Shown: piece after piece, positions 10,081 to 22,560 of the stretch
How the letters are laid out: each line of letters starts with the position of its first letter
How positions within the stretch are numbered: the stretch's first letter is position 1
From: Parietaria judaica
Lineage: Eukaryota; Streptophyta; Magnoliopsida; Rosales; Urticaceae
Reading direction: 5' to 3'
Assembly: GCA_954871525.1 (NCBI GenBank)
Contig: OX940870.1
Location: 18,879,501-18,943,500, forward strand
DNA length: 64,000 bases
Notes under the pieces: model-generated
What the model was told of the DNA's origin: nothing
The model's database searches: none
Seen by the model: the letters and a program-made list of their open reading frames with translations, nothing else
Translations under genes and position numbers: made by a program

Positions 10081-10761
10081 TAATTACTAAGCATCAACAC
10101 TTGTTATTATCGTTCTTTACCCTAAAAGAGGAAAAAGACTCAGTTTTTTTGTCGAGCACGTGTTAATCGTTGCGACAAGATTTTAGGATCGATATCGTTC
10201 CTTTTCCAGAAAAAACTAAAATCATTTTTATTACTAGGACCCAAATGAAGGTCTTGACATTAAATTTGGCATCAAGAACGCATCGTACTTTCGATCGTAT
10301 GAAAAATAAGTTTTTAACATTTCGGTTGCGTTTTTAACGCTTTCAAATCGACTTATTGAAACTAGAATAAATTTCTTCGTCATTTGGCTATTAAAATAAG
10401 TAAAAGTGATACAATTAAAAGTTTCTTAGGGTGTTGAAAGTTTACCTTCTGATAAAAATATCTTGTTTTTATGGTTCATTTGTCGAGCACGTGTTAATCG
10501 TTGCGAGAAGATTTTAGGATCGATATTGTTCCTTTTTTCAGGAAAACAAACTAACGTTATTTTTATTAGTACAACCCAAATGAAGGTCTCGACATTAAAT
10601 TTGGCATCAAGACTGCATTGTACTTTTGCTCGTATGGAAACCAAGTTATAAACATTTCGGCTGCGTTTTTAACAATTTCACAATGGCTTATTGAAAGTAG
10701 AAGATATTTCTTCACCATTTACCTATTAATATATGTATAATTGATATCATTAAACGTTATT
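10081..10761 (+). repeat. Two satellite monomers inside unit 1
   Basis: Two copies (about 330-350 bp each) of the window's main satellite, recognised by TTACCCTAAAAGAGG, GTCGAGCACGTGTTAATCG, TTTTAGGATCGATAT and CCCAAATGAAGGTCT. They recur at 12421-13101, 14761-15441 and 17101-17781. The last pair runs on without a break into the satellite array to the right. Confidence 0.9.
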
Positions 10762-11152
10762 TTGCAAGTCGCTCACAAAGCGCATCTTGAAACAAGACCA
10801 TGGCTCTTGGAACCCTCAACAAAGCAGGGCCTTACTTCAAGAACACTGACCACTTGTAACACAAACATCGGTCAAAACTCAGACCTAAAAAAGCTGACAG
10901 AAAGCTTATAAGAAGATCAACAATCTCGGGTCAACATAGCTTTCATGTATATACGTGACAATACAAAAGGCACAATAGCCCGGCAGAGCCAGGAAGATCC
11001 ACATACATATCCGAGCACTCCCAAGGGCGCATTCAAAAATCGCGACACATACGGCAGCGAATACAACTATAATGTCTGAAAATACAAAAGAGATACGCCA
11101 TGCGGTCGCCATACAATACATAAGAGGCTTTCCGCGAAGGCCATCATAGTCA

Positions 11153-11926
11153 CTATATGTCATCATCGCGCCCTCCTGCTCCAGCCTGGTCATCAGGCTC
11201 GACAACCACAATGTCGTCAACCGCCGGAACTCTAGGCCCTGCGTCTGTACCAAGGAAATCGGGATCCCCAGCACCGGGTACCAGACTAGATGTGCTGGCA
11301 CAGGCCTCCAAAGTCTCGAAGTTGCCATCGAGGAATGGCTCAGAGGGAATCGGCGCCCCTTCAAGCTCTGAGAGAGCCGGAGGAATCATATCCAGAGTAG
11401 GCTGCAACGAAAGGCGGATATCCGGGGGCATCAGCTAATCCTCCACGAACCGGGTGGAGAGACAAACCCCGCGGTTCTCCCAAACAAGAGCGCAGAAACT
11501 ACGAGTGAAGCCGTTCCAATACATCAAGAAGGCTCGCTGCTTAGAAATGGTTAAAGCCTGGGCGGCCTCAGCATCCCTCAACGCCAGCGTGGAGAGAAGG
11601 CCAGTAACCTGACCCTCGGCAGAAGCCAGCAGCCCCCGAGCCTCAGCAAGCATGCGCTGAGAATGGTAGAGCTCGACGGAACCATGGGATAAATCCCCCG
11701 CCATGCGCTCACGCTCAGCAACGACATCTCGCATCAGTTGTATAGCCACCCTAGTCTCACCGCGAGACACATCCAGCAAAGAGCGAAGCTCACAAGCCTC
11801 CTTCTCAGCGGAACTCAGCATATCCCGGGCAATGGCAAGCTCCTTGCGGCGGAGAGCCTCAACGCCCGAAGCAGGGGTGCCAGCATCAGATCCGCCGTAC
11901 TGAAACGGCGGAAGCATATAAGGAGC
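11153..11926 (-). pseudogene. Antisense coiled-coil ORF, unit 2
   Basis: Second copy of the minus-strand coiled-coil ORF, 2,340 bp downstream of the first, with the same TAG (11435-11437) separating the 160-residue coiled coil from the 92-residue acidic tail. It differs from unit 1 by a Cys-to-Arg change near the end of the coiled-coil part (ENCGVC to ENRGVC). Confidence 0.6.
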
Positions 11927-13492
11927 CTACAAGGAGAAAAGAAGGCGTTAGATAAATCATTCAAGGATCTAAGCACACACCACAAACATATCATGAGTAA
12001 TAAGAAACACATATCTGGGGGATGATTGCACCACCTGCAACTGGAGCCCCTGTCCGCTCCCCGGAGCCGGATCCCTCGCCAAGGGGCACCAGCTGAGCCC
12101 TAATCTTCGGACGGGACCGACGGCCTGAAAGGGGAAGTGCGGACGCTGGAGGCGATCCCCAAGAAAGTTCCACGTAGACCCAAAACCTTAGCAGGGAGGG
12201 TCGAAAACTGTGTCAGAACTTTTTCCAGGGCTTGCGCTCTGTATTGACTTCCTCGTACTCGATCCTGAGCAAAAACAACACCCGCGGTAAAAGAGAACCT
12301 GGGGGGCCCCCGAATTCACCTCCAACGATCAACATTAGTGTATTATTTGAGAAAGATGTGTTTGGAGGGAGTTTGAGAGAGTTTTGGTCGAGTTCCGTTG
12401 AGAGAAAATGAATTACCATTTAATTACTAAGCATCAACACTTGTTATTATCGTTCTTTACCCTAAAAGAGGAAAAAGACTCAGTTTTTTTGTCGAGCACG
12501 TGTTAATCGTTGCGACAAGATTTTAGGATCGATATCGTTCCTTTTCCAGAAAAAACTAAAATCATTTTTATTACTAGGACCCAAATGAAGGTCTTGACAT
12601 TAAATTTGGCATCAAGAACGCATCGTACTTTCGATCGTATGAAAAATAAGTTTTTAACATTTCGGTTGCGTTTTTAACGCTTTCAAATCGACTTATTGAA
12701 ACTAGAATAAATTTCTTCGTCATTTGGCTATTAAAATAAGTAAAAGTGATACAATTAAAAGTTTCTTAGGGTGTTGAAAGTTTACCTTCTGATAAAAATA
12801 TCTTGTTTTTATGGTTCATTTGTCGAGCACGTGTTAATCGTTGCGAGAAGATTTTAGGATCGATATTGTTCCTTTTTTCAGGAAAACAAACTAACGTTAT
12901 TTTTATTAGTACAACCCAAATGAAGGTCTCGACATTAAATTTGGCATCAAGACTGCATTGTACTTTTGCTCGTATGGAAACCAAGTTATAAACATTTCGG
13001 CTGCGTTTTTAACAATTTCACAATGGCTTATTGAAAGTAGAAGATATTTCTTCACCATTTACCTATTAATATATGTATAATTGATATCATTAAACGTTAT
13101 TTTGCAAGTCGCTCACAAAGCGCATCTTGAAAAAAGACCATGGCTCTTGGAACCCTCAACAAAGCAGGGCCTTACTTCAAGAACACTGACCACTTGTAAC
13201 ACAAACATCGGTCAAAACTCAGACCTAAAAAAGCTGACAGAAAGCTTATAAGAAGATCAACAATCTCGGGTCAACATAGCTTTCATGTATATACGTGACA
13301 ATACAAAAGGCACAATAGCCCGGCAGAGCCAGGAAGATCCACATACATATCCGAGCACTCCCAAGGGCGCATTCAAAAATCGCGACACATACGGCAGCGA
13401 ATACAACTATAATGTCTGAAAATACAAAAGAGATACGCCATGCGGTCGCCATACAATACATAAGAGGCTTTCCGCGAAGGCCATCATAGTCA

Positions 13493-14266
13493 CTATATGT
13501 CATCATCGCGCCCTCCTGCTCCAGCCTGGTCATCAGGCTCGACAACCACAATGTCGTCAACCGCCGGAACTCTAGGCCCTGCGTCTGTACCAAGGAAATC
13601 GGGATCCCCAGCACCGGGTACCAGACTAGATGTGCTGGCACAGGCCTCCAAAGTCTCGAAGTTGCCATCGAGGAATGGCTCAGAGGGAATCGGCGCCCCT
13701 TCAAGCTCTGAGAGAGCCGGAGGAATCATATCCAGAGTAGGCTGCAACGAAAGGCGGATATCCGGGGGCATCAGCTAATCCTCCACGAACCGGGTGGAGA
13801 GACAAACCCCGCGGTTCTCCCAAACAAGAGCGCAGAAACTACGAGTGAAGCCGTTCCAATACATCAAGAAGGCTCGCTGCTTAGAAATGGTTAAAGCCTG
13901 GGCGGCCTCAGCATCCCTCAACGCCAGCGTGGAGAGAAGGCCAGTAACCTGACCCTCGGCAGAAGCCAGCAGCCCCCGAGCCTCAGCAAGCATGCGCTGA
14001 GAATGGTAGAGCTCGACGGAACCATGGGATAAATCCCCCGCCATGCGCTCACGCTCAGCAACGACATCTCGCATCAGTTGTATAGCCACCCTAGTCTCAC
14101 CGCGAGACACATCCAGCAAAGAGCGAAGCTCACAAGCCTCCTTCTCAGCGGAACTCAGCATATCCCGGGCAATGGCAAGCTCCTTGCGGCGGAGAGCCTC
14201 AACGCCCGAAGCAGGGGTGCCAGCATCAGATCCGCCGTACTGAAACGGCGGAAGCATATAAGGAGC
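13493..14266 (-). pseudogene. Antisense coiled-coil ORF, unit 3
   Basis: Third copy. The encoded protein is identical to that of unit 2 as far as I can see, including the internal TAG at 13775-13777. It lies in the same unit context, downstream (on the minus strand) of the inverted LTR fragment. Confidence 0.6.
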
Positions 14267-15832
14267 CTACAAGGAGAAAAGAAGGCGTTAGATAAATCAT
14301 TCAAGGATCTAAGCACACACCACAAACATATCATGAGTAATAAGAAACACATATCTGGGGGATGATTGCACCACCTGCAACTGGAGCCCCTGTCCGCTCC
14401 CCGGAGCCGGATCCCTCGCCAAGGGGCACCAGCTGAGCCCTAATCTTCGGACGGGACCGACGGCCTGAAAGGGGAAGTGCGGACGCTGGAGGCGATCCCC
14501 AAGAAAGTTCCACGTAGACCCAAAACCTTAGCAGGGAGGGTCGAAAACTGTGTCAGAACTTTTTCCAGGGCTTGCGCTCTGTATTGACTTCCTCGTACTC
14601 GATCCTGAGCAAAAACAACACCCGCGGTAAAAGAGAACCTGGGGGGCCCCCGAATTCACCTCCAACGATCAACATTAGTGTATTATTTGAGAAAGATGTG
14701 TTTGGAGGGAGTTTGAGAGAGTTTTGGTCGAGTTCCGTTGAGAGAAAATGAATTACCATTTAATTACTAAGCATCAACACTTGTTATTATCGTTCTTTAC
14801 CCTAAAAGAGGAAAAAGACTCAGTTTTTTTGTCGAGCACGTGTTAATCGTTGCGACAAGATTTTAGGATCGATATCGTTCCTTTTCCAGAAAAAACTAAA
14901 ATCATTTTTATTACTAGGACCCAAATGAAGGTCTTGACATTAAATTTGGCATCAAGAACGCATCGTACTTTCGATCGTATGAAAAATAAGTTTTTAACAT
15001 TTCGGTTGCGTTTTTAACGCTTTCAAATCGACTTATTGAAACTAGAATAAATTTCTTCGTCATTTGGCTATTAAAATAAGTAAAAGTGATACAATTAAAA
15101 GTTTCTTAGGGTGTTGAAAGTTTACCTTCTGATAAAAATATCTTGTTTTTATGGTTCATTTGTCGAGCACGTGTTAATCGTTGCGAGAAGATTTTAGGAT
15201 CGATATTGTTCCTTTTTTCAGGAAAACAAACTAACGTTATTTTTATTAGTACAACCCAAATGAAGGTCTCGACATTAAATTTGGCATCAAGACTGCATTG
15301 TACTTTTGCTCGTATGGAAACCAAGTTATAAACATTTCGGCTGCGTTTTTAACAATTTCACAATGGCTTATTGAAAGTAGAAGATATTTCTTCACCATTT
15401 ACCTATTAATATATGTATAATTGATATCATTAAACGTTATTTTGCAAGTCGCTCACAAAGCGCATCTTGAAACAAGACCATGGCTCTTGGAACCCTCAAC
15501 AAAGCAGGGCCTTACTTCAAGAACACTGACCACTTGTAACACAAACATCGGTCAAAACTCAGACCTAAAAAAGCTGACAGAAAGCTTATAAGAAGATCAA
15601 CAATCTCGGGTCAACATAGCTTTCATGTATATACGTGACAATACAAAAGGCACAATAGCCCGGCAGAGCCAGGAAGATCCACATACATATCCGAGCACTC
15701 CCAAGGGCGCATTCAAAAATCGCGACACATACGGCAGCGAATACAACTATAATGTCTGAAAATACAAAAGAGATACGCCATGCGGTCGCCATACAATACA
15801 TAAGAGGCTTTCCGCGAAGGCCATCATAGTCA

Positions 15833-16606
15833 CTATATGTCATCATCGCGCCCTCCTGCTCCAGCCTGGTCATCAGGCTCGACAACCACAATGTCGTCAA
15901 CCGCCGGAACTCTAGGCCCTGCGTCTGTACCAAGGAAATCGGGATCCCCAGCACCGGGTACCAGACTAGATGTGCTGGCACAGGCCTCCAAAGTCTCGAA
16001 GTTGCCATCGAGGAATGGCTCAGAGGGAATCGGCGCCCCTTCAAGCTCTGAGAGAGCCGGAGGAATCATATCCAGAGTAGGCTGCAACGAAAGGCGGATA
16101 TCCGGGGGCATCAGCTAATCCTCCACGAACCGGGTGGAGAGACAAACCCCGCGGTTCTCCCAAACAAGAGCGCAGAAACTACGAGTGAAGCCGTTCCAAT
16201 ACATCAAGAAGGCTCGCTGCTTAGAAATGGTTAAAGCCTGGGCGGCCTCAGCATCCCTCAACGCCAGCGTGGAGAGAAGGCCAGTAACCTGACCCTCGGC
16301 AGAAGCCAGCAGCCCCCGAGCCTCAGCAAGCATGCGCTGAGAATGGTAGAGCTCGACGGAACCATGGGATAAATCCCCCGCCATGCGCTCACGCTCAGCA
16401 ACGACATCTCGCATCAGTTGTATAGCCACCCTAGTCTCACCGCGAGACACATCCAGCAAAGAGCGAAGCTCACAAGCCTCCTTCTCAGCGGAACTCAGCA
16501 TATCCCGGGCAATGGCAAGCTCCTTGCGGCGGAGAGCCTCAACGCCCGAAGCAGGGGTGCCAGCATCAGATCCGCCGTACTGAAACGGCGGAAGCATATA
16601 AGGAGC
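15833..16606 (-). pseudogene. Antisense coiled-coil ORF, unit 4
   Basis: Fourth copy, again with the internal TAG (16115-16117) and the same two-part protein as unit 2. It is the last copy: the array passes into plain satellite about 1.2 kb beyond it. Confidence 0.6.
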
Positions 16607-17781
16607 CTACAAGGAGAAAAGAAGGCGTTAGATAAATCATTCAAGGATCTAAGCACACACCACAAACATATCATGAGTAATAAGAAACACATATCTGGGG
16701 GATGATTGCACCACCTGCAACTGGAGCCCCTGTCCGCTCCCCGGAGCCGGATCCCTCGCCAAGGGGCACCAGCTGAGCCCTAATCTTCGGACGGGACCGA
16801 CGGCCTGAAAGGGGAAGTGCGGACGCTGGAGGCGATCCCCAAGAAAGTTCCACGTAGACCCAAAACCTTAGCAGGGAGGGTCGAAAACTGTGTCAGAACT
16901 TTTTCCAGGGCTTGCGCTCTGTATTGACTTCCTCGTACTCGATCCTGAGCAAAAACAACACCCGCGGTAAAAGAGAACCTGGGGGGCCCCCGAATTCACC
17001 TCCAACGATCAACATTAGTGTATTATTTGAGAGAGATGTGTTTGGAGGGAGTTTGAGAGAGTTTTGGTCGAGTTCCGTTGAGAGAAAATGAATTACCATT
17101 TAATTACTAAGCATCAACACTTGTTATTATCGTTCTTTACCCTAAAAGAGGAAAAAGACTCAGTTTTTTTGTCGAGCACGTGTTAATCGTTGCGACAAGA
17201 TTTTAGGATCGATATCGTTCCTTTTCCAGAAAAAACTAAAATCATTTTTATTACTAGGACCCAAATGAAGGTCTTGACATTAAATTTGGCATCAAGAACG
17301 CATCGTACTTTCGATCGTATGAAAAATAAGTTTTTAACATTTCGGTTGCGTTTTTAACGCTTTCAAATCGACTTATTGAAACTAGAATAAATTTCTTCGT
17401 CATTTGGCTATTAAAATAAGTAAAAGTGATACAATTAAAAGTTTCTTAGGGTGTTGAAAGTTTACCTTCTGATAAAAATATCTTGTTTTTATGGTTCATT
17501 TGTCGAGCACGTGTTAATCGTTGCGAGAAGATTTTAGGATCGATATTGTTCCTTTTTTCAGGAAAACAAACTAACGTTATTTTTATTAGTACAACCCAAA
17601 TGAAGGTCTCGACATTAAATTTGGCATCAAGACTGCATTGTACTTTTGCTCGTATGGAAACCAAGTTATAAACATTTCGGCTGCGTTTTTAACAATTTCA
17701 CAATGGCTTATTGAAAGTAGAAGATATTTCTTCACCATTTACCTATTAATATATGTATAATTGATATCATTAAACGTTATT

Positions 17782-18540
17782 AGTGTGTTGAAAGTTAAAT
17801 TTTTGTTAAAAAAATCTTGGTATTATGGGTCTTTACCCTAAAAGTGGAAAAAGACTCTTTTTTTTTTTGTCGAGCACGTGTTTATCTTTGTGACAAGAAT
17901 TTAGGATCGATATCGTTCGTTTTCAAGTGAAAACTAACCTAATTTTTATTAGTACGACCCAAATGAAGGTCTCGACATTAAATTTGGCATCAAGAATGCA
18001 TTGTACTTTCGCTTGTATGGAAACTATGTTTTAAACGTTTTGGTATCGTTTTTAACACTTTCATATTGGCTTATTGAAACTAGAAGATATTACTTCACCA
18101 TTACCTATTAATATAAGTAAAGGTGATAAAATTATATGTTATTAGGGTGTAAAAAGTTCAATTTTTGTTATGAAAAATCTTGTTATTATGGTTCTTTACC
18201 CTAAAAGAGGAAAAAGACTCAGTTTTTTTGTCGAGCCCCTGTCAATAGTTGCGACAAGATTTTAGGATCGATATCGTTCCTTTTCAAGAAAAAAACTAAA
18301 AATATTTTTATTAGTACCACCCAAATTAAGGTCACGGCATTATATTTTGTATCAAGAATGCATCGTACTTTTGCTCGTATGAAAACTAAGTTTTTAATGA
18401 TCAGTTGCATTTTTAACGCTTTCACAATGGCTTATTGAAACTAGAAGATATTTCTTTGCCATTTTAGGATCGATATTATTCCTTTTCAAGAAAAAACTAA
18501 CGTTATTTTTATTAGTACTAGCCAAATGAAGGTCTCGGCA
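17782..18540 (+). repeat. Satellite array, direct orientation
   Basis: About two monomers of the ~350-bp AT-rich satellite in the orientation defined by GTCGAGCACGTGTTAATCG. It continues directly from the last 2.34-kb unit. Short ORFs here repeat with the monomer and are not genes. Confidence 0.9.
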
Positions 18541-19537
18541 TTAGTGAAAGTACAATACGTTCTTGATGCCAAATTTAATGTCGAGACCTTCATTTGGGTC
18601 GTACTAATAAAAAGAAGGTTAGTTTTTGCTTGAAAAGGAGCAATATCGATCCTAAAATCTTTTTGCAACCATTAACACGTGCTCAACAAAAACTGAGATT
18701 TAACTTTATTCTTTTAGGGTTAAGAACCATAATAACAATATCTTTTAAACAAACATTTAACTTTATACACCCTAATAATGTTTAATTGTATCACTTTTAC
18801 TTATATTAATAGGTAAATGGAAAAGAAACATCTTCTAGTTTCAATAAGCCATCGGAAAGCGTTAAAAACACAACCGAAACGTTAAAAACTTAGTTTCTAT
18901 ACGAGCGAAACAACGATGCATTTTTTATGCAAAATTTAATGTCGAGACCTTCATTTGGGTCATAGTATAAAAAATAAGGTTAGTTTTTTCCTTGAAAAGG
19001 AACGATATCGATTCTATAATCTTTTTGCAACGATTAACACGTGCTCGAGAAAAAACTGAGTCATATTTATTCTTTAGGGTAAAGAACCATAATAAAAATA
19101 TATTTTTAACAAAAATTGAACTTTAGACTCCCTAATAACATTTAATTGTATCACTTTTACCTATATTGATAGGTAAATGGCGAAGAAATATCTTCTAGTT
19201 TCAATAAGCCATTGTGAAAGCGTTAAAAACTTAGTTTCCATACGAGCGAAAGTGCGATGCGTTTTTTATGCCAAATTTAATGTCGAGGCCTTTATTTGGG
19301 TCGTACTAATAAAAATAATATTAGTTTTCACTTGAAAAGGAAGGATATCGATCCTAAAATCTTACCGCAATGATTAACATTTGCTCGACAAAAAAACTAA
19401 GTGTTTTTCCTCTTTAAGGGTAAATAACCATACTACCAAGCTTTTTTTTTATAAAAATTAAACTTTCGACACCCTAATTACGTCTAATTGTATCACTTCT
19501 AATTATATAAATAGGGAAATGGCGAAGAAATATCTTC
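18541..19537 (-). repeat. Satellite array, inverted segment
   Basis: About three monomers in reverse orientation: AGACCTTCATTTGGGTC, then GATATCGATCCTAAAATCT, then AACACGTGCTCGA, then the reverse of ATTAATATAAGTAAAAGTG. Both borders are sharp, at about 18541 (inside the CATTAAATTTGG segment) and 19537 (inside GAAGAAATATCTTC). The flanks on both sides are direct orientation, so this is an internal inversion. Confidence 0.85.
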
Positions 19538-21730
19538 GAGCACTTGTTAATCGTTGCAAAAAGATTTTAGGATCGATATCTTTCCTTTCCAAGCAAAAAC
19601 TAACCTTATTTTTATTACTTCGACCCAAATGAAGGTCTCAACTTTAAATTAGGCATAAAGAAACCATCGTACTTTCGCGCGTATGGAAACAATGTTTTTA
19701 ACGTTTCGGTTGCGTTTTTAACGCTTTCACAGTAGCTTATTGAAACTAGGAGATATTTCTTTGCCATTTACCTATTAATATAAGTAAAAGTGATACAATT
19801 ATACGTTATTAGGGTGTCGAACATTCAATTTTTGTTAAACATATCTTGTTTTATGGTTCTTTACCCTAAGAGAATAAAAAGGACCCAGTTTGTTTATCGA
19901 GCACGCTTTAATCGTTGCAAAAAGATTTTAGGATCGATATCATTCAATTTAAAGAAAAAAATATCCTTATTTTTATTTGTAAGACCCAAATGAAGGTGTC
20001 GACATTAAATTTGGCATCAAGAACGAATCGTACTTTTGCTAATACAGAAACTAAGTTTTTAACATTTCGGCCGCTTTCAAAATGGCTTATTGAAACTAGA
20101 AGATATTTCTTCGCGATTTACCTATTAATATAAGTAAAAGTGATATAATTAAACGTTATTAGGGTGTCGAGAGTACAATTTTTTTTAAAAATATCTTGTT
20201 ATTATGGTTCTTTACCCTAAAGAAAAAAAAAGACTCAGTTTTTTTGTCGAGCATGTGTTAATCGTTGCAAAAAGATTTTAGGATCGGTATTCAAGCAAAA
20301 ACTAAACTTTTTTAGTAGTACAACCCAAATGAAGGTCTCAACTTTATATTAGGCACGAAGAAACCATCGTACTTTTGCTCGTATTGAAACTAAGTTTTTA
20401 ATGTTTCGGTTGCGTTTTAACACTTTCACATTGGCTTATTGAAACTAGATGATATTTTTTCGGCATTTACTTATTAATATAAGTAAAAGTGATACAGTTA
20501 AACATTACTAGGGTGTCGAATTTTAAATTTTTGTTAAGAATATCTTGTTTTATGTTTATTTACCATAAAAGAAAAAAAAGGAATCAGTTTTATTGTCGAG
20601 CACGTGTTAATCGTTGCAAAAATATTTTAGGATCAATATCTCTCATTTTCAAGCAAAAACTAACCTTATTTTTATTAGTACGACCGAAATGAAGGTCTCG
20701 ACATGTAATTTGGCATCAAGAACGCATCGTACTTTCGTTAATATGGAAACTAAGTTTTTAACGTTTATGTCGCTTTCACAGTGGCTTATTGAAACAAGAA
20801 GATGTTTCTTCGCCATTTACCTATTAATATAAGAAAAAGTGATACAATTAGATATTATTAGGGTGTCGAGAGTTCATTTTTTATTAAAAATATCTTGTTA
20901 TTATGGTTCTTTACCCTAGAAGGAAAAAAGACACAAGTTTTTTGTCGAGCACGTGTTAATCGTTGCAAAAAGATTTTAGTATCGATATCATTCCTTTTCA
21001 AGAAAAAACTAACCTTATTTTTATCAGTATGACCCAAATGAAGGCCTCAAATTTAATTTAGGCAGGAATAAACCATCTTACTTTCGCTCGTCTGGAAACA
21101 AAGTTCTAAACGTTTCGGTTGCGTTTTTAACGCTTTCACAGTGGCTTATTGAAACTAGAATTTATTTCTTCCCTATTTACCTATTAATATAAGTAAAAGT
21201 GATATAATTAAACGTTATTAGGGTGTCGAGAGTTCAATTTTTGTTAAAAATGTCTTGTTATTATTGTACTTTACCCTAAAGAGAAAAATGACTCAGTTTT
21301 TTTTGTCAAGCACGTTTTAATCTTTGCAAAAAGATTTTAGGATTGATATCGTTCCTTTTCAAGCAAAAACTAACCTTATTTTTATTAGTACGACCCAAAT
21401 GAAGGTCTCAAGATTAATTTGGAATCAAGAACACATCGTACTTTTGCTAATATCCAAACTATGTTTTTAACGTTTCGGTCGCTTTCACAATGGCTTATTG
21501 AAAGTAGAAGATATTTCTTCGCCATTTAACTATTAATATAAGTAAAAGTGATACAATTAAACGTTATTAGGGTGTCGAGAGTTCAATTTTTGTTAAAAAT
21601 GTCTTGGTATGATGGTTCTTTACCCTAAAGAGAAAAAAGACTCAATTTTTTTTGTCGAGCACGTGTTAATCGTTGCAAAAAGACTTTAGGATCGATATCG
21701 TTCCTTTTCAAGCAAAAACTAACCTTATTT
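19538..21730 (+). repeat. Satellite array with alternating monomer types, left of CACTA-1
   Basis: Six to seven direct monomers of about 350-360 bp. Type A has TTTGGCATCAAGAACG plus GCTAATA; type B has AAATTAGGCA-GAAGAAACC plus GCTCGTA and a longer TTGCGTTTTTAACG spacer. From about 19970 the order is A, B, A, B, A, then a monomer cut at 21730 by the CACTA element. TTT at 21728-21730 is one copy of the target-site duplication. Confidence 0.88.
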
Positions 21731-21743
21731 CACTATTACAAAT

Positions 21744-22560
21744 TTTTGATCCTACCACGGAGTTTCAACCATGGAATTTTTAATCCATGGACCAAATCCA
21801 AGTGTGTACCATGGAATTTTTTTTCCATGGTTGAAAATCAAATCACGCCGCGGCACGCATAAACACGCCGCGGCACACTCTGAAATTCACCACGTATGTA
21901 TTTTCCATTGTTGAAAATGTGTCATTGAGATGTTTATAAGCCGCGGCGGGTATATAATGCCGCCGCATGGTTGGTACACAACGACAATCTATAAACCGTT
22001 GTTCACACCACACAGTGTAAGCCGCGGCGTGTCTTGATATACGCCGTGGCGCGTAAATTTTTTAGAGATAAGCCACGGTATTATATATGAAACGCCGCGG
22101 CATTATTGGTACACGATGAAACCTTATAAACCGTTGTTCATACGATGCAGCGTACGCTGGGCGTGTAATGAAAAACGCCACATCATGTAATTTTAGAGAT
22201 AAGCCGTGGCTTTATCTCTTACACGCCGTGGCATGGATGGTACACAACGACAGCTTGAAACCGTTGTTCATAAAGCCGCAATAAACCCCTTGTATGCCGC
22301 GGCGTGTCTTGAAATACGCCACGGCATTTCATTTGTGAGGGCGCGCCGTGGCATTACTAATAACAAGCCGCGGTGTGTATCGTCCTCGACTCCTTCCCTT
22401 TCGCCGTGCCTCTCGCCCTCGCCCTGTTTGAACCGTTGTTCATGCGCACAGTAAAAAATATAAGTTTGCCACGGCGTGTGTTTCAAATACGACGTGGCAC
22501 ACTACTTAATACGATTTTTAATGATATCGCCGCGGCATGTTTTTTAACACACCGTGTCCT
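21744..22560 (+). repeat. Left subterminal array of GCCGCGGC motifs
   Basis: At least sixteen copies of GCCGCGGC and one-base variants (GCCGTGGC, GCCACGGC, GCCGCCGC). They come mostly in pairs with 19-22 bp from start to start: 21847/21867, 21940/21959, 22021/22043 and so on. The commonest form is motif-N14-motif. Between pairs lies a second motif, ACCGTTGTTCA. In En/Spm such subterminal repeats bind the TnpA protein. The outermost 110 bp instead has CCATGG hairpins. Confidence 0.9.

Larger units (their letters stand above)
8422..17781 (+). repeat. Four tandem 2,340-bp chimeric units
   Basis: Units: 8422-10761, 10762-13101, 13102-15441 and 15442-17781. Each contains the terminal 80-bp repeat, an antisense ORF, an inverted LTR fragment and two satellite monomers. 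By eye only a handful of positions differ. Unit 1 differs from the others near 8562, 8943, 9023 and 9132; unit 3 near 13132; unit 4 near 17032. The left edge follows the 80-bp array and the right edge continues as satellite, so the array bridges retrotransposon and satellite. Near-identity implies very recent amplification, or an assembly artefact. Confidence 0.95.

Noticed and set aside
18486..20832. Repeated ORFs of 60-72 residues (for example with MKVSTLNLASRTH)
   Set aside because: They are translations of the satellite monomer on both strands and recur with every monomer; no coding signature.
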